A DNA stretch of 51,249 nucleotides from Moorena producens 3L (lineage in GTDB: Bacteria; Cyanobacteriota; Cyanobacteriia; Cyanobacteriales; Coleofasciculaceae), in NCBI RefSeq assembly GCF_000211815.1, contig NZ_GL890874.1, positions 4,142 to 55,390 on the forward strand, read 5' to 3'. The notes under the pieces were generated by a model that saw only the letters and a program-made list of their open reading frames with translations, did no database searches and was not told where the DNA came from. Shown piece after piece: positions 31,065 to 39,366 of this stretch. A program made the translations under genes and the position numbers. The stretch's first letter is position 1, and the number at the start of each line of letters is the position of its first letter.

Positions 31065-33353
31065 ATGGGTTCCCAAGGAGCTTATAAGCCGTCCCTATCT
31101 AACCATAGTGGTCAACAGCAGTATCGATCTTCTCCACAACTAACGGGGGGAGCCTATGAGTTGGAAGCCAGCAAACTCGATCTGCGTCGTATATTAGCTG
31201 CTGCTCGTCGTCGAGCTGTCCTGATGGCAGGGGTGGCCCTTACTGTGACATCGGGAATTATTGCCAAAACCTTAAGTGCAGTTCCGATCTATGAAGGCAA
31301 ATTCCAGCTGTTACTCGAACCCAGCTCTGGTGAAGACCCGTTGGAGTTGCAGGGCAAACCCGGGGTAAATAGCATTGCTGCTCCAACTACAAGTTTCGAC
31401 TATGACACTCAAATTCAGCTATTAAGCTCTCCTCAGGTTATGTCTGAGATTGTGGAGCAAATTCAAACCCAATATCCAGAAATAAACTATCATACTCTCC
31501 GGGAAGGAATCATGGTATCCCGACTGCGAGAAACCAAAATTTTAGAAGTTGCCTACCAAGATTCAGACCCGGAAAGAATTCAATTTGTTTTGGAAAAGGT
31601 TGCTCTCGGATACATCGAGTACTCTAAGCAACAACAACAGGCTAGCATCAGACAAGGCATTCAATTTGTCTCGAATCAGCAGCCTAAAATACAAGGGCAA
31701 ATTAATCAGCTCCAGCTACAACTCCAGCAACTCCAGCAGAAGTACAACCTGATTAATCCACAACTTCAGGGTCAACTGTTGACAAATCGGGTCAATGCTA
31801 TTGTCGAACACAGAAAAGCTACCCAAACTCAGCTCCGAGAAACGATTATACTGTATGGGAAACTCAAAGGTCAGTTGGGGCTATCGTCACAGCAAGCGGA
31901 AGCAGTAGCTAAGCTTATAGAAACACCCCGTTATCAACAATTGCTCAGCCAACTTTCTAACCTAGAAAGTCAGATGGTGTTGGATTTGGCACAATTCAAG
32001 GAAAACCAATCTACCTTTGACGGATTAAGGCAACAACAGCAAAATTTACTCCCCCTGTTAAGTCAGGAAGCAGAAAGGGTGATGACTAGCCGTATTCAGG
32101 AGTTTGGTGGCAATCCTCAATCGGCTTCTTCAAGTACACTTCGCCTCAATTTGATTCAGCAGCTAGTAGAGACGGCGAACCAAATCAAGGTTTTAGAGAT
32201 GCGCCAGGCCGCCATCACTAAAGGGGAAAGTCTGATGAGTGAACAACTCAAACAACTAGCTGTGATTGCCAATCGATATACAGAACTCAAGCAGAAGATT
32301 GAGGTAGCAACAGAAAGCCTCAACCGCTTTGAGTCAGTTCGGGAAACTTTGGAACTTGAGTCAGCTAAAACCAGCATCCCTTGGCAGACAATTGTCGAGC
32401 CGCAACAACCTCAAAAACCAATATCCCCCAATTTGCCTGATACTTTGCTCCTAAGTGCAGTAGCAGGGATAGTTGCAGGTGCCACAGCTGGGTTTTTAGC
32501 AGAAAAGTTACATCACTTACTGAACAGCACCGACGATATAAAAGAGTATACTCGCTTACCAATATTAGGCACAATCCCCTTTAACAAAGAACTCCAGAAA
32601 TCCAATACCGTTACTGGTGTGGGCATAATACCTGAGCCGGAAGCCTCAGCTCCACAACTCGGCGTGGGATCTGGTAGTTACCAGATTTCTCCTGTTTTAG
32701 AGGCCTTTCGCTCTCTTCAAGTTAATCTCCAATGTCTGTATTCTGAGAAACCCATTAGCGCTATAGTGGTAAGTTCTGCTGAACCAGCAGATGGTAAATC
32801 CACTACAGCTATATTTTTAGCCCTGGCAGCAGCAGCAATGGGGCAAAAGGTTTTACTGGTGGATGCTAATCTGCGCTTTCCTCAGATTCATCAAAAAATG
32901 GATTTACCTAATTTGTGGGGACTGAGCGATGTTCTTTCTAGCGAAATCAAGGTTGATGATGTGATTCAGCGATCGCCTCTGGAGGAAAATCTCTGTGTCC
33001 TAACTGCTGGTCAAATTTCCACCGACCCCACCCGACTTCTCAATTCCCCAAAGATGCAGAATTTAGTTCAATATCTCAAAGAGCGGTTTGAGCTGGTAAT
33101 TTTTGATACCCCTCCCCTACTTGGTCTGGCGGATGCAAGACTTCTGGAGCCTAATACCGATGGGATATTGATGGTCGTAGGTTTAGGTAAAGCTAACCAA
33201 GTTTTGTTTAAAGAAGCTCTCTCGGAATTGAGAATTGCTCATAGCACAGTATTGGGTATAGTTGCTAATGGTTTAAAAGGTTACACAACCAGAGCCTATG
33301 ATTACTATCATTATTACTTCGGTAATACTCTTGAGGAAACCAAAGTTTCATAG
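31065..33353 (+). CDS. Wzc-like exopolysaccharide chain-length regulator and tyrosine autokinase
   Basis: A 762-aa inner-membrane protein. The Wzz domain begins at about residue 40 (LDLRRILAAARRRAVLMAGV, first membrane helix). A long periplasmic coiled coil rich in Gln follows (about 190-440), then a second membrane helix near PDTLLLSAVAGIVAGATAGF (about 460). The cytosolic BY-kinase domain has Walker A PADGKSTTAIFLA (about 573), Walker A' VLLVDANLRFPQIH and Walker B LVIFDTPPLLGLADA. The C-terminal YDYYHYYFG is the tyrosine cluster that is autophosphorylated. Such proteins control length and export of polysaccharides. The upstream glycosyltransferase and the hps locus 8 kb away fit extracellular polysaccharide production, though no other wz genes are adjacent. 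Confidence 0.92.
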   Translation: MGSQGAYKPSLSNHSGQQQYRSSPQLTGGAYELEASKLDLRRILAAARRRAVLMAGVALTVTSGIIAKTLSAVPIYEGKFQLLLEPSSGEDPLELQGKPGVNSIAAPTTSFDYDTQIQLLSSPQVMSEIVEQIQTQYPEINYHTLREGIMVSRLRETKILEVAYQDSDPERIQFVLEKVALGYIEYSKQQQQASIRQGIQFVSNQQPKIQGQINQLQLQLQQLQQKYNLINPQLQGQLLTNRVNAIVEHRKATQTQLRETIILYGKLKGQLGLSSQQAEAVAKLIETPRYQQLLSQLSNLESQMVLDLAQFKENQSTFDGLRQQQQNLLPLLSQEAERVMTSRIQEFGGNPQSASSSTLRLNLIQQLVETANQIKVLEMRQAAITKGESLMSEQLKQLAVIANRYTELKQKIEVATESLNRFESVRETLELESAKTSIPWQTIVEPQQPQKPISPNLPDTLLLSAVAGIVAGATAGFLAEKLHHLLNSTDDIKEYTRLPILGTIPFNKELQKSNTVTGVGIIPEPEASAPQLGVGSGSYQISPVLEAFRSLQVNLQCLYSEKPISAIVVSSAEPADGKSTTAIFLALAAAAMGQKVLLVDANLRFPQIHQKMDLPNLWGLSDVLSSEIKVDDVIQRSPLEENLCVLTAGQISTDPTRLLNSPKMQNLVQYLKERFELVIFDTPPLLGLADARLLEPNTDGILMVVGLGKANQVLFKEALSELRIAHSTVLGIVANGLKGYTTRAYDYYHYYFGNTLEETKVS

Positions 33354-33503
33354 TGATTGGTCATTGGTGATTGGTGATTTTTAACAACCCTAAGAACAAA
33401 GAGTGAATCATAAAGGAATAACGACAAATAACTAACGACAAATACATCAATGATTAAGTACTCACCAAGGTAGACTTAAGATGAAGCGACTACTGAAGCT
33501 GTC

Positions 33504-35693
33504 ATGACTAACCGCCTTGCCCAATCCCAAAGCCTTTATCTACGTAAGCATGCTGAAAATCCGATCGATTGGTGGCCTTGGTGTGAAGAAGCGCTATTAA
33601 CAGCTAAAAAACAAGATAGGCCAATTTTCCTGTCTATCGGTTACTCTAGCTGCCACTGGTGTACGGTGATGGAGGGCGAAGCGTTTTCCAATCAGGCAAT
33701 TGCCGAGTATATGAATGCTAATTTTCTTCCGATTAAGCTAGACCGGGAAGAAAGGCCGGATATTGATAGCATTTACATGCTAGCATTGCAGATGATGACA
33801 GGTCAAGGAGGCTGGCCCCTTAATATTTTCCTGACACCCGATGACTTGGTACCCTTTTATGGAGGTACCTACTTCCCACTGGAACCACGCTACGGACGAC
33901 CGGGGTTTTTGCAGTTGCTCCAATCAATTCGTCGCTTCTATGATTTAGAAAAAGGCAAGCTTAACACTTTCAAAGAAGACATCCTGGGATACCTCCAACA
34001 GGCAGCAGTACTACCCGAATCAGAGCAGCTTGGTGATGATTTGCTCTTTATCGGTGGGCAAGTTAGTGTGGGTGTCGTTAATGCTCTTAATCCAGGTCCA
34101 CGTTTCCCAATGATTCCCTATGCCAGTATGGCACTACGGGTTACTCGCTTTGATTGGGCATCGGAGTATAACCCAGAGCAGGCTTGTGCAAAGCGGGGAC
34201 TAGACTTAGCTAAGGGCGGTATTTACGATCATGTCGCTGGGGGTTTTCATCGCTACACAGTTGACCCCACTTGGACAGTACCCCACTTTGAAAAAATGCT
34301 CTATGACAATGGGCAGATTATGGAGTACTTGGTAGATTTGTGGAGTGCAGGGATTCAGGAAGCCGCTTTTAAACGAGCGATCGCAGGAACAGTTCAATGG
34401 CTCAAGCGCGAAATGACCGCTCCAGAAGGTTTCTTTTATGCTGCTCAAGATGCAGATAATTTCGCGACCCCAGCAGACACTGAACCTGAAGAAGGGGCGT
34501 TTTATGTCTGGAGTTATTCAGAACTAGAACAACTGCTAACCCCATCGGAGTTGAAAGCAATTGAGGAGGAATTTACTCTGACCAAAGAGGGCAACTTTGA
34601 AGGCAAGAATGTATTGCAGCGCCGTTACCCAGATCAGTTTTCCCAGAACACTGAAGCTGCTTTGGCTAAACTGTTTGAAGCACGTTATGGTGCCAAACCG
34701 AATCTCCTGGAAACCTTTCCACCAGCCAAGACTAATCAAGAGGCAAAAACCCGGAACTGGCTCGGTAGAATTCCACCAGTAACAGACACCAAAATGATTG
34801 TTGCCTGGAATAGCTTAATGATTTCTGGTCTAGGGCGAGGCTATAGTGTGTTCCATGAACCGGACTATTGGCAACTAGCAACAGTTGCTGCTCAATTCAT
34901 CCTCAACAATCAATGGGTAGCAGGACGATTCCACCGACTAAACTATGATGGTCAACCGGCAGTGCTGGCTCAGTCTGAGGATTATGCCTTGTTTATCAAA
35001 GCTCTACTGGATTTACATCAGGCAAGTTTGTCAGTAGAACACGCTTCACCAGTTAAACAACCTTGGCCAAAAGGCCACGCTACGCAAACAACAGTTGAAC
35101 GTTCAAACCTGCTACCGACCAACCTTCAACCGACCAACCTTCAACCGACCAACCGGCAACCGACCAACCTGTCACCGGCCAGTTGGCTAGAGAAAGCTAT
35201 TAAGGTTCAGGAGGAGTTTGATGAATTGCTGTGGAGTGTCGATAATGGTGGTTACTATAATGCTGCCACTGACCCTAGTGATCAACTGTTAGTACACGAG
35301 CGTAGTTATACCGATAATGCCACACCATCTGCCAATGGGGTAGCGATCGCAAACCTAGTACGTCTGGCTTTACTTACTGAAGATCTCCGATACCTTGACC
35401 GAGCAGAGCAAGCCTTGAAAGCATTTAGTAGCGTGCTCAACACATCCCCTCAATCCTGTCCCAGTATATTTACTGCTTTAGATTGGTACCGCAATTGCAC
35501 TCTGATTCGCGCTGGCGCTGACCAACTTACCTCCCTGATCTGTGGGTATTTCCCCGTCAGTGTTTATCAATTAGATACCCATCTGCCAGATTCAGTTATT
35601 GGTTTAGTTTGTCAGGGACTTAGTTGTAAACCAGCAGCAACTAACACTGATCAGTTATTAGCACAGGTGCGGACAAGTCAAACCAGAGCTTGA
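33504..35693 (+). CDS. DUF255 thioredoxin-fold / glycosidase-like protein (YyaL family) with repeat insertion
   Basis: 729 aa. The N-terminal thioredoxin-like domain carries GYSSCHWCTVMEGEAFSN with a CxxC pair (C50, C53) and NANFLPIKLDREERPDID. The rest is an (alpha/alpha)6-type domain, including GGIYDHVAGGFHRYTVD, VPHFEKMLYDNGQ, AAQDADNF and WNSLMISGLGRGYSVF. The family (SPATA20/YyaL) has no settled biochemical function. Residues about 515-560 are foreign to the family: QPWPKGHATQ followed by LQPTN units is encoded by the genomic TTGGCCAAAAGGCCACGC/CCTTCAACC repeat. It splits the expected LLDLHQASL...WLEKAIKVQEEFDELLW continuity but keeps the frame. The start ATG at 33504 gives the typical N-terminus MTNRLAQSQSLYLRKHA. 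Confidence 0.88.
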   Translation: MTNRLAQSQSLYLRKHAENPIDWWPWCEEALLTAKKQDRPIFLSIGYSSCHWCTVMEGEAFSNQAIAEYMNANFLPIKLDREERPDIDSIYMLALQMMTGQGGWPLNIFLTPDDLVPFYGGTYFPLEPRYGRPGFLQLLQSIRRFYDLEKGKLNTFKEDILGYLQQAAVLPESEQLGDDLLFIGGQVSVGVVNALNPGPRFPMIPYASMALRVTRFDWASEYNPEQACAKRGLDLAKGGIYDHVAGGFHRYTVDPTWTVPHFEKMLYDNGQIMEYLVDLWSAGIQEAAFKRAIAGTVQWLKREMTAPEGFFYAAQDADNFATPADTEPEEGAFYVWSYSELEQLLTPSELKAIEEEFTLTKEGNFEGKNVLQRRYPDQFSQNTEAALAKLFEARYGAKPNLLETFPPAKTNQEAKTRNWLGRIPPVTDTKMIVAWNSLMISGLGRGYSVFHEPDYWQLATVAAQFILNNQWVAGRFHRLNYDGQPAVLAQSEDYALFIKALLDLHQASLSVEHASPVKQPWPKGHATQTTVERSNLLPTNLQPTNLQPTNRQPTNLSPASWLEKAIKVQEEFDELLWSVDNGGYYNAATDPSDQLLVHERSYTDNATPSANGVAIANLVRLALLTEDLRYLDRAEQALKAFSSVLNTSPQSCPSIFTALDWYRNCTLIRAGADQLTSLICGYFPVSVYQLDTHLPDSVIGLVCQGLSCKPAATNTDQLLAQVRTSQTRA
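35040..35185 (+). repeat. TTGGCC palindrome/CCTTCAACC-type repeat inside the DUF255 gene
   Basis: 35061-35085 is CCTTGGCCAAAAGGCCACGC plus TACGC, the same palindrome as at 10.88, 12.29-12.46 and 3.7 kb. It is followed by four or five CGACCAACCTTCAAC-like units up to about 35175. The frame stays open through all of it. Confidence 0.85.
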
Positions 35694-35721
35694 ACTCTAG
35701 TCATTTTAAAACCGAGTTTTC

Positions 35722-37455
35722 CTACTGCCGGAAATTTTGAGATGATGGTGGAATTCGCTCAATGGAAATCAGTGCTTCTATAACTGATTTGACTAATGGT
35801 GCAGCTACGGTAGAACCAAAGGCAATGCCTTGGGGTTCATCGACTACTGCTAAGATTACATAGCGGGGAGATTCTACGGGCAAAATTCCCACAAAGCTAG
35901 TTATCTTGGCATCGCTGTAATAGCCGCCAGTAGGACTGGCTTTCTGAGCCGTACCGGTCTTACCAGCAATCCGATAACCAGCAATGCGGGATGCCTTTCC
36001 AGAACCATCGGTTACTACAGTTTCCATCATTTCCACCACTGTCCGAGTAGTGTTGGGGGAAAATACTCGTCTCGGTACCGGACGCCGTGGTTGCCAGTGG
36101 GGATTCCCTTTGGTGTCAAACAATCCCCGAACCACATGGGGAGTCACTAGCTTACCACCATTGGCAAGGGCACCTAGCATCTGAGTTAGCTGAATTGGGG
36201 TTAAGGAAAAACCTTGACCAAAGGAAGCCGTAGCTGGTTCAATTGGCGAAACTTTAAACTTGTACTTACTTTTGAGCTGTCCAGCGGTCTCAGCTGGTAA
36301 CTCAATTCCTACTTTTTGCTTTAAGCCTAGCTTCTCTAACCAGTCATAGTAAACCTCAGGTTTCATCTTTCTGATCATCCGCACCATGCCCACATTGCTG
36401 GAATGTTGCAGAATCTTGCTGGGATTGATCATGCCCCGAGCGCCTACTGATTTATAGTCATGGTTGAGAATCGGCCATGCGCCAATTTGAATCTTGCCAG
36501 TGTCGTTGAACAAGCTTTGGGCTGTAATGGTACCAGTTTCTAATGCGATCGCAACGTTTAGGGGTTTGAATGTAGAACCAGGCTCATACAAGTCTGACAG
36601 CGCCCAATTTTTAAACAAACTCACATCGAATTTGGAGTACTGATTGGGGTTGTAGGTTGGCTCACAAACTAGGGCTAACAAGGAACCATTGTGTACATTC
36701 ATCACTATGATACTGCCACGCTCTGCATTAAACTTCTTGATGGTTTGCTTGAGGGCAGAGCGAGCCGCTCGTTGCAGGCGAGTATCGATAGTTAGTTGTA
36801 GCCGCAGGTCATCAAGGTGCATGAATCCTTCTGGCACATGACCTGGCATCAAGGCTCCATTCCCAGCACGGCTCAGTCGGATGTTTCGGATCTCCCGTTC
36901 TAGGAACTTTTCTTGGGTGTATTCTAGACCCGCTTGACCCCGATGATCGAAAATGTTTACATAACCCACCACATCCGATGCCAATTCATTTTGGGGATAA
37001 AAGCGGGAGTATTGTCGAATCAACTCTAAACCATCTAAGTTCAACCGAGAAATTTGGTCAGCGATCGCTTCTGGGATCGTATTGCCCAAGCGAATACCAC
37101 TCTTGCGTTTACCGAACCGCTCCTCCAAATCTGTTGGTGTTTTTTTGATCATCGGAGCCAGCAAAGCAGCAATTTCCTGTAAGGATTTTTTGAACAACTT
37201 CGGGTGAGCATACAATGTATAGACAGGTCGGTCGATGGCTAAAACATTCCCCTTCCGGTCAACAATAGGACGGCGAGGTACAAACGGCCGCATATATACC
37301 ATTTGCTGCCGCCGTGCTTTTTCCTCTAGGGACGATCCCTCTGAAACTTGCAAACGGTATAAATTTAGCAACAGCCCACTGCCGCCTGCCATCATTATTA
37401 CCCATATCATTAGCAGTCTCAAACGGTTGTTTCCCAGTGACTTACCGGGTTTCAT
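35722..37455 (-). CDS. ftsI: Septal peptidoglycan transpeptidase FtsI (class B PBP)
   Basis: A 577-aa class B penicillin-binding protein. An N-terminal membrane anchor (LRLLMIWVIMMAGGSGLLLNLYRLQ) is followed by the pedestal domain (GNVLAIDRPVYTLYAHP). The transpeptidase domain has the catalytic serine in EPGSTFKPLNVAIALE (about residue 294), HSSNVGM (about 350) and AGKTGTAQKASPTGGYY (about 498). It crosslinks septal peptidoglycan. No C-terminal PASTA domains are visible. It lies downstream of the FtsL-like gene in the same direction (318-bp gap), an arrangement common for ftsL-ftsI pairs. Confidence 0.9.
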   Translation of the reverse strand: MKPGKSLGNNRLRLLMIWVIMMAGGSGLLLNLYRLQVSEGSSLEEKARRQQMVYMRPFVPRRPIVDRKGNVLAIDRPVYTLYAHPKLFKKSLQEIAALLAPMIKKTPTDLEERFGKRKSGIRLGNTIPEAIADQISRLNLDGLELIRQYSRFYPQNELASDVVGYVNIFDHRGQAGLEYTQEKFLEREIRNIRLSRAGNGALMPGHVPEGFMHLDDLRLQLTIDTRLQRAARSALKQTIKKFNAERGSIIVMNVHNGSLLALVCEPTYNPNQYSKFDVSLFKNWALSDLYEPGSTFKPLNVAIALETGTITAQSLFNDTGKIQIGAWPILNHDYKSVGARGMINPSKILQHSSNVGMVRMIRKMKPEVYYDWLEKLGLKQKVGIELPAETAGQLKSKYKFKVSPIEPATASFGQGFSLTPIQLTQMLGALANGGKLVTPHVVRGLFDTKGNPHWQPRRPVPRRVFSPNTTRTVVEMMETVVTDGSGKASRIAGYRIAGKTGTAQKASPTGGYYSDAKITSFVGILPVESPRYVILAVVDEPQGIAFGSTVAAPLVKSVIEALISIERIPPSSQNFRQ

Positions 37456-37773
37456 AGGGGTTTACGTGACTATCATTGTTTAACAAATATACCTAAATAA
37501 ATATACTTAAACAGACACACTTAAGTGACATACTCCCGACACTGGCCTATCGGCACAGTGCGGGCTTCTTACCAACACCACCCAAAGGTATCGGCTTTCG
37601 CCGACGCTGCGCGAACGGTTACTCGGTAAGCTTTATTAACGACACGGGATGCCCCTCCGCGCCGGAACAATACAAAAAGTCTTGCTTTTAGTTGGCAGGT
37701 GGCGGTTAGCTCTTAATTTATCTTCCCTACCATCTCTAGTCTATCACATTAGACCCTATGCCTAGGCACAAAA
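37456..37773. other. Spacer between ftsL-like gene and ftsI, no gene recognised
   Basis: It includes a GCCGACGCTGCGCGAACGG repeat-like block at 37600-37620 and no credible coding frame. An ftsI promoter could lie at 37460-37530, which is AT-rich. Confidence 0.5.
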
Positions 37774-38307
37774 CTAGTAACCCAGGGGTGTTATTTTCTT
37801 GGGTTTTGGCTCAGGAGGTTTGGTGAAAGCGGTAAATGGCTGGCGCTGAGGACGTTCAGGAGCTCGTTTCATAAAAATTGTATTACTTGGATTGGGAGTA
37901 ACCAGCCCTGTAGCTGGATTTTCAGCCTGTTGAGCGAGTTGATCTTTGATCACTTCCGTTGTTGCTGTCATATTGCGCTCATCTCTTTGCAGCTCCTCTA
38001 GCTTACGATACTCTTGGCTCCATTGTTGCTGGCTGTAAACTGTCCAAGAATAAACCGTGACCGCAGTAGCAATTAGTGTAAATGTTACTAGATCTGAGCC
38101 ACGTTTTAATAATAGTAAGGCTTTCAACAAAAATGGTGTTTGCTGCTGCAAAACACTCAGGTTTTCAACCTTTGGCTTAGGGTTTTTCGGTGACATCATA
38201 GTATGTGTGGGAGGTCGTGCTATCCTGGAACGTTTGTCTTTTGAAATAGCCAATGATTGCTGAGACCGATTTCTTTGAGTGCGAGCAGAGGGAGGAACAG
38301 CATTCAT
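37774..38307 (-). CDS. FtsL-like cell-division protein
   Basis: About 177 aa from the ATG at 38307, which has AAGGAG seven bases upstream; an upstream in-frame start at 38334 is less likely. The topology is FtsL-like: a basic, proline-rich cytosolic N-terminus of about 90 residues, one membrane helix (DLVTFTLIATAVTVYSWTVY), then a short coiled coil (WSQEYRKLEELQRDERNMTA) and a Pro-rich tail (PPEPKPKKITPLGY). FtsL bridges FtsB/FtsQ and FtsI at the septum. The gene is directly upstream of ftsI, which supports the call; sequence similarity alone is weak, as usual for FtsL. Confidence 0.75.
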   Translation of the reverse strand: MNAVPPSARTQRNRSQQSLAISKDKRSRIARPPTHTMMSPKNPKPKVENLSVLQQQTPFLLKALLLLKRGSDLVTFTLIATAVTVYSWTVYSQQQWSQEYRKLEELQRDERNMTATTEVIKDQLAQQAENPATGLVTPNPSNTIFMKRAPERPQRQPFTAFTKPPEPKPKKITPLGY

Positions 38308-39036
38308 AAAAAACTCCTTAGTTATTGGAAACACCTATGGCAAACCGGTAACTTTTAATCAGGGCAGGAAAACTATCTGATGGCCGAGACTACTGACTGA
38401 CTTTCTGATGGTGAACCAGAACAGGTGCAGTTCTTAACTGTTTCGGGGTTTGAGCCCGTGACAATGCCTATCCTTTGCCGTTGAAGCAAGACGTAACCAA
38501 TGCCCATGCTAAAGTTACTGGCGGTAGATTCCTCCCCGTTTAAAGACCTAGTTCTAGAGCAAAGAAGTGGATATTTGACCCTAAGCTAGGAACCTTAACC
38601 CTTACCAGTAACCTAGACCTCTGAGGTCTTAGGCTGGTCAGCTAACTCAAGAAGCGCTGCTAACCAGGATTAACTTGGTAGCAGTTATTACTAGCTAGAA
38701 AGATGATGCTAGAACGCAACTATCTTAGCATCAGCTCAGATTCAGGAGGAATCCTTAGTTAGCGACAGACGGGGATTTGTGATACCCTAGGAATTATTAG
38801 TAAAAATCACAAACAAACCCCTGAGAAAACCCATAACCCTAGCCATCACCCTCAGGTTAGACCAAAACAGGAAACAAATGCGCAAAGTGTGCGCTCGGGT
38901 AGCGTGGCCGTAGGCCAATCCCATCAATGGAAATCCCTGTAAATAAATCACACAGCCAAGCTTATAAATCCAGACGCCACACCCACTCGTGAATCGGTTG
39001 AGATAGGATTTGATTAACGACTCAATCCTGTTGGTC
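38308..39036. other. Intergenic region with a possible transposase-end remnant
   Basis: No intact gene is seen. 38454-38543 (+) may be the tail of an IS605-type gene (separate entry). 38880-38915 contains a GTGCGCTCGGGTAGCGTGGC repeat-like palindrome. The remainder is unremarkable. Confidence 0.5.
38454..38543 (+). pseudogene. Possible remnant of an IS200/IS605 TnpB gene end
   Basis: A short open stretch ends LKQDVTNAHAKVTGGRFLPV then stop. The DNA GGCGGTAGATTCCTCCCCGT that encodes its last residues resembles, from memory, the right-end region of cyanobacterial IS605-type elements. An in-frame TGA sits just upstream (38451-38453), and no further transposase sequence is recognisable. This is a weak call based on remembered pattern. 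Confidence 0.25.
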
Positions 39037-39336
39037 ATGGCTAAATTGTTGAAATTGTTAGGAATTGGCCTAGAATTAACTATCGCTATACTTCTAGTTA
39101 GACCAGCTTGGTGTTTACCACCTCCGGAGGATGTACCGGAAGAGGTGTTGAGAACTGAGATTATTATTGAAGCGCGATCGCCTCTTGATGGCAAGCCACT
39201 TAGTGCCGCTGAATACGCCCAACTGCAAGATGCCATAGCACAACGCTCAACCAAACCTGGCCTTGACCCCAAGATTAGAGAATTGATTTTTCTGCTGCAA
39301 CTGAGCGATTTGTTTCGGACAATCCTTCCCTTCTAA
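39037..39336 (+). CDS. Small exported protein of unknown function
   Basis: 99 aa from ATG at 39037; a TTG at 39010 would add nine residues before the hydrophobic stretch. It has a clear signal peptide (MAKLLKLLGIGLELTIAILLVRPAWC), possibly lipoprotein-like around AWCLPPPEDVPEE. The mature part is about 75 residues with the conserved-looking TEIIIEARSPLDGKPLSAAEYAQLQ and IRELIFLLQLSDLFRTILPF. Similar short secreted proteins occur in other cyanobacteria, but I know of no function. It lies 30 bp upstream of glgB in the same direction, so the two may be cotranscribed. Confidence 0.72.
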   Translation: MAKLLKLLGIGLELTIAILLVRPAWCLPPPEDVPEEVLRTEIIIEARSPLDGKPLSAAEYAQLQDAIAQRSTKPGLDPKIRELIFLLQLSDLFRTILPF

Positions 39337-39366
39337 CGGTGATATTGCCAGACCTGTATACCCTTA

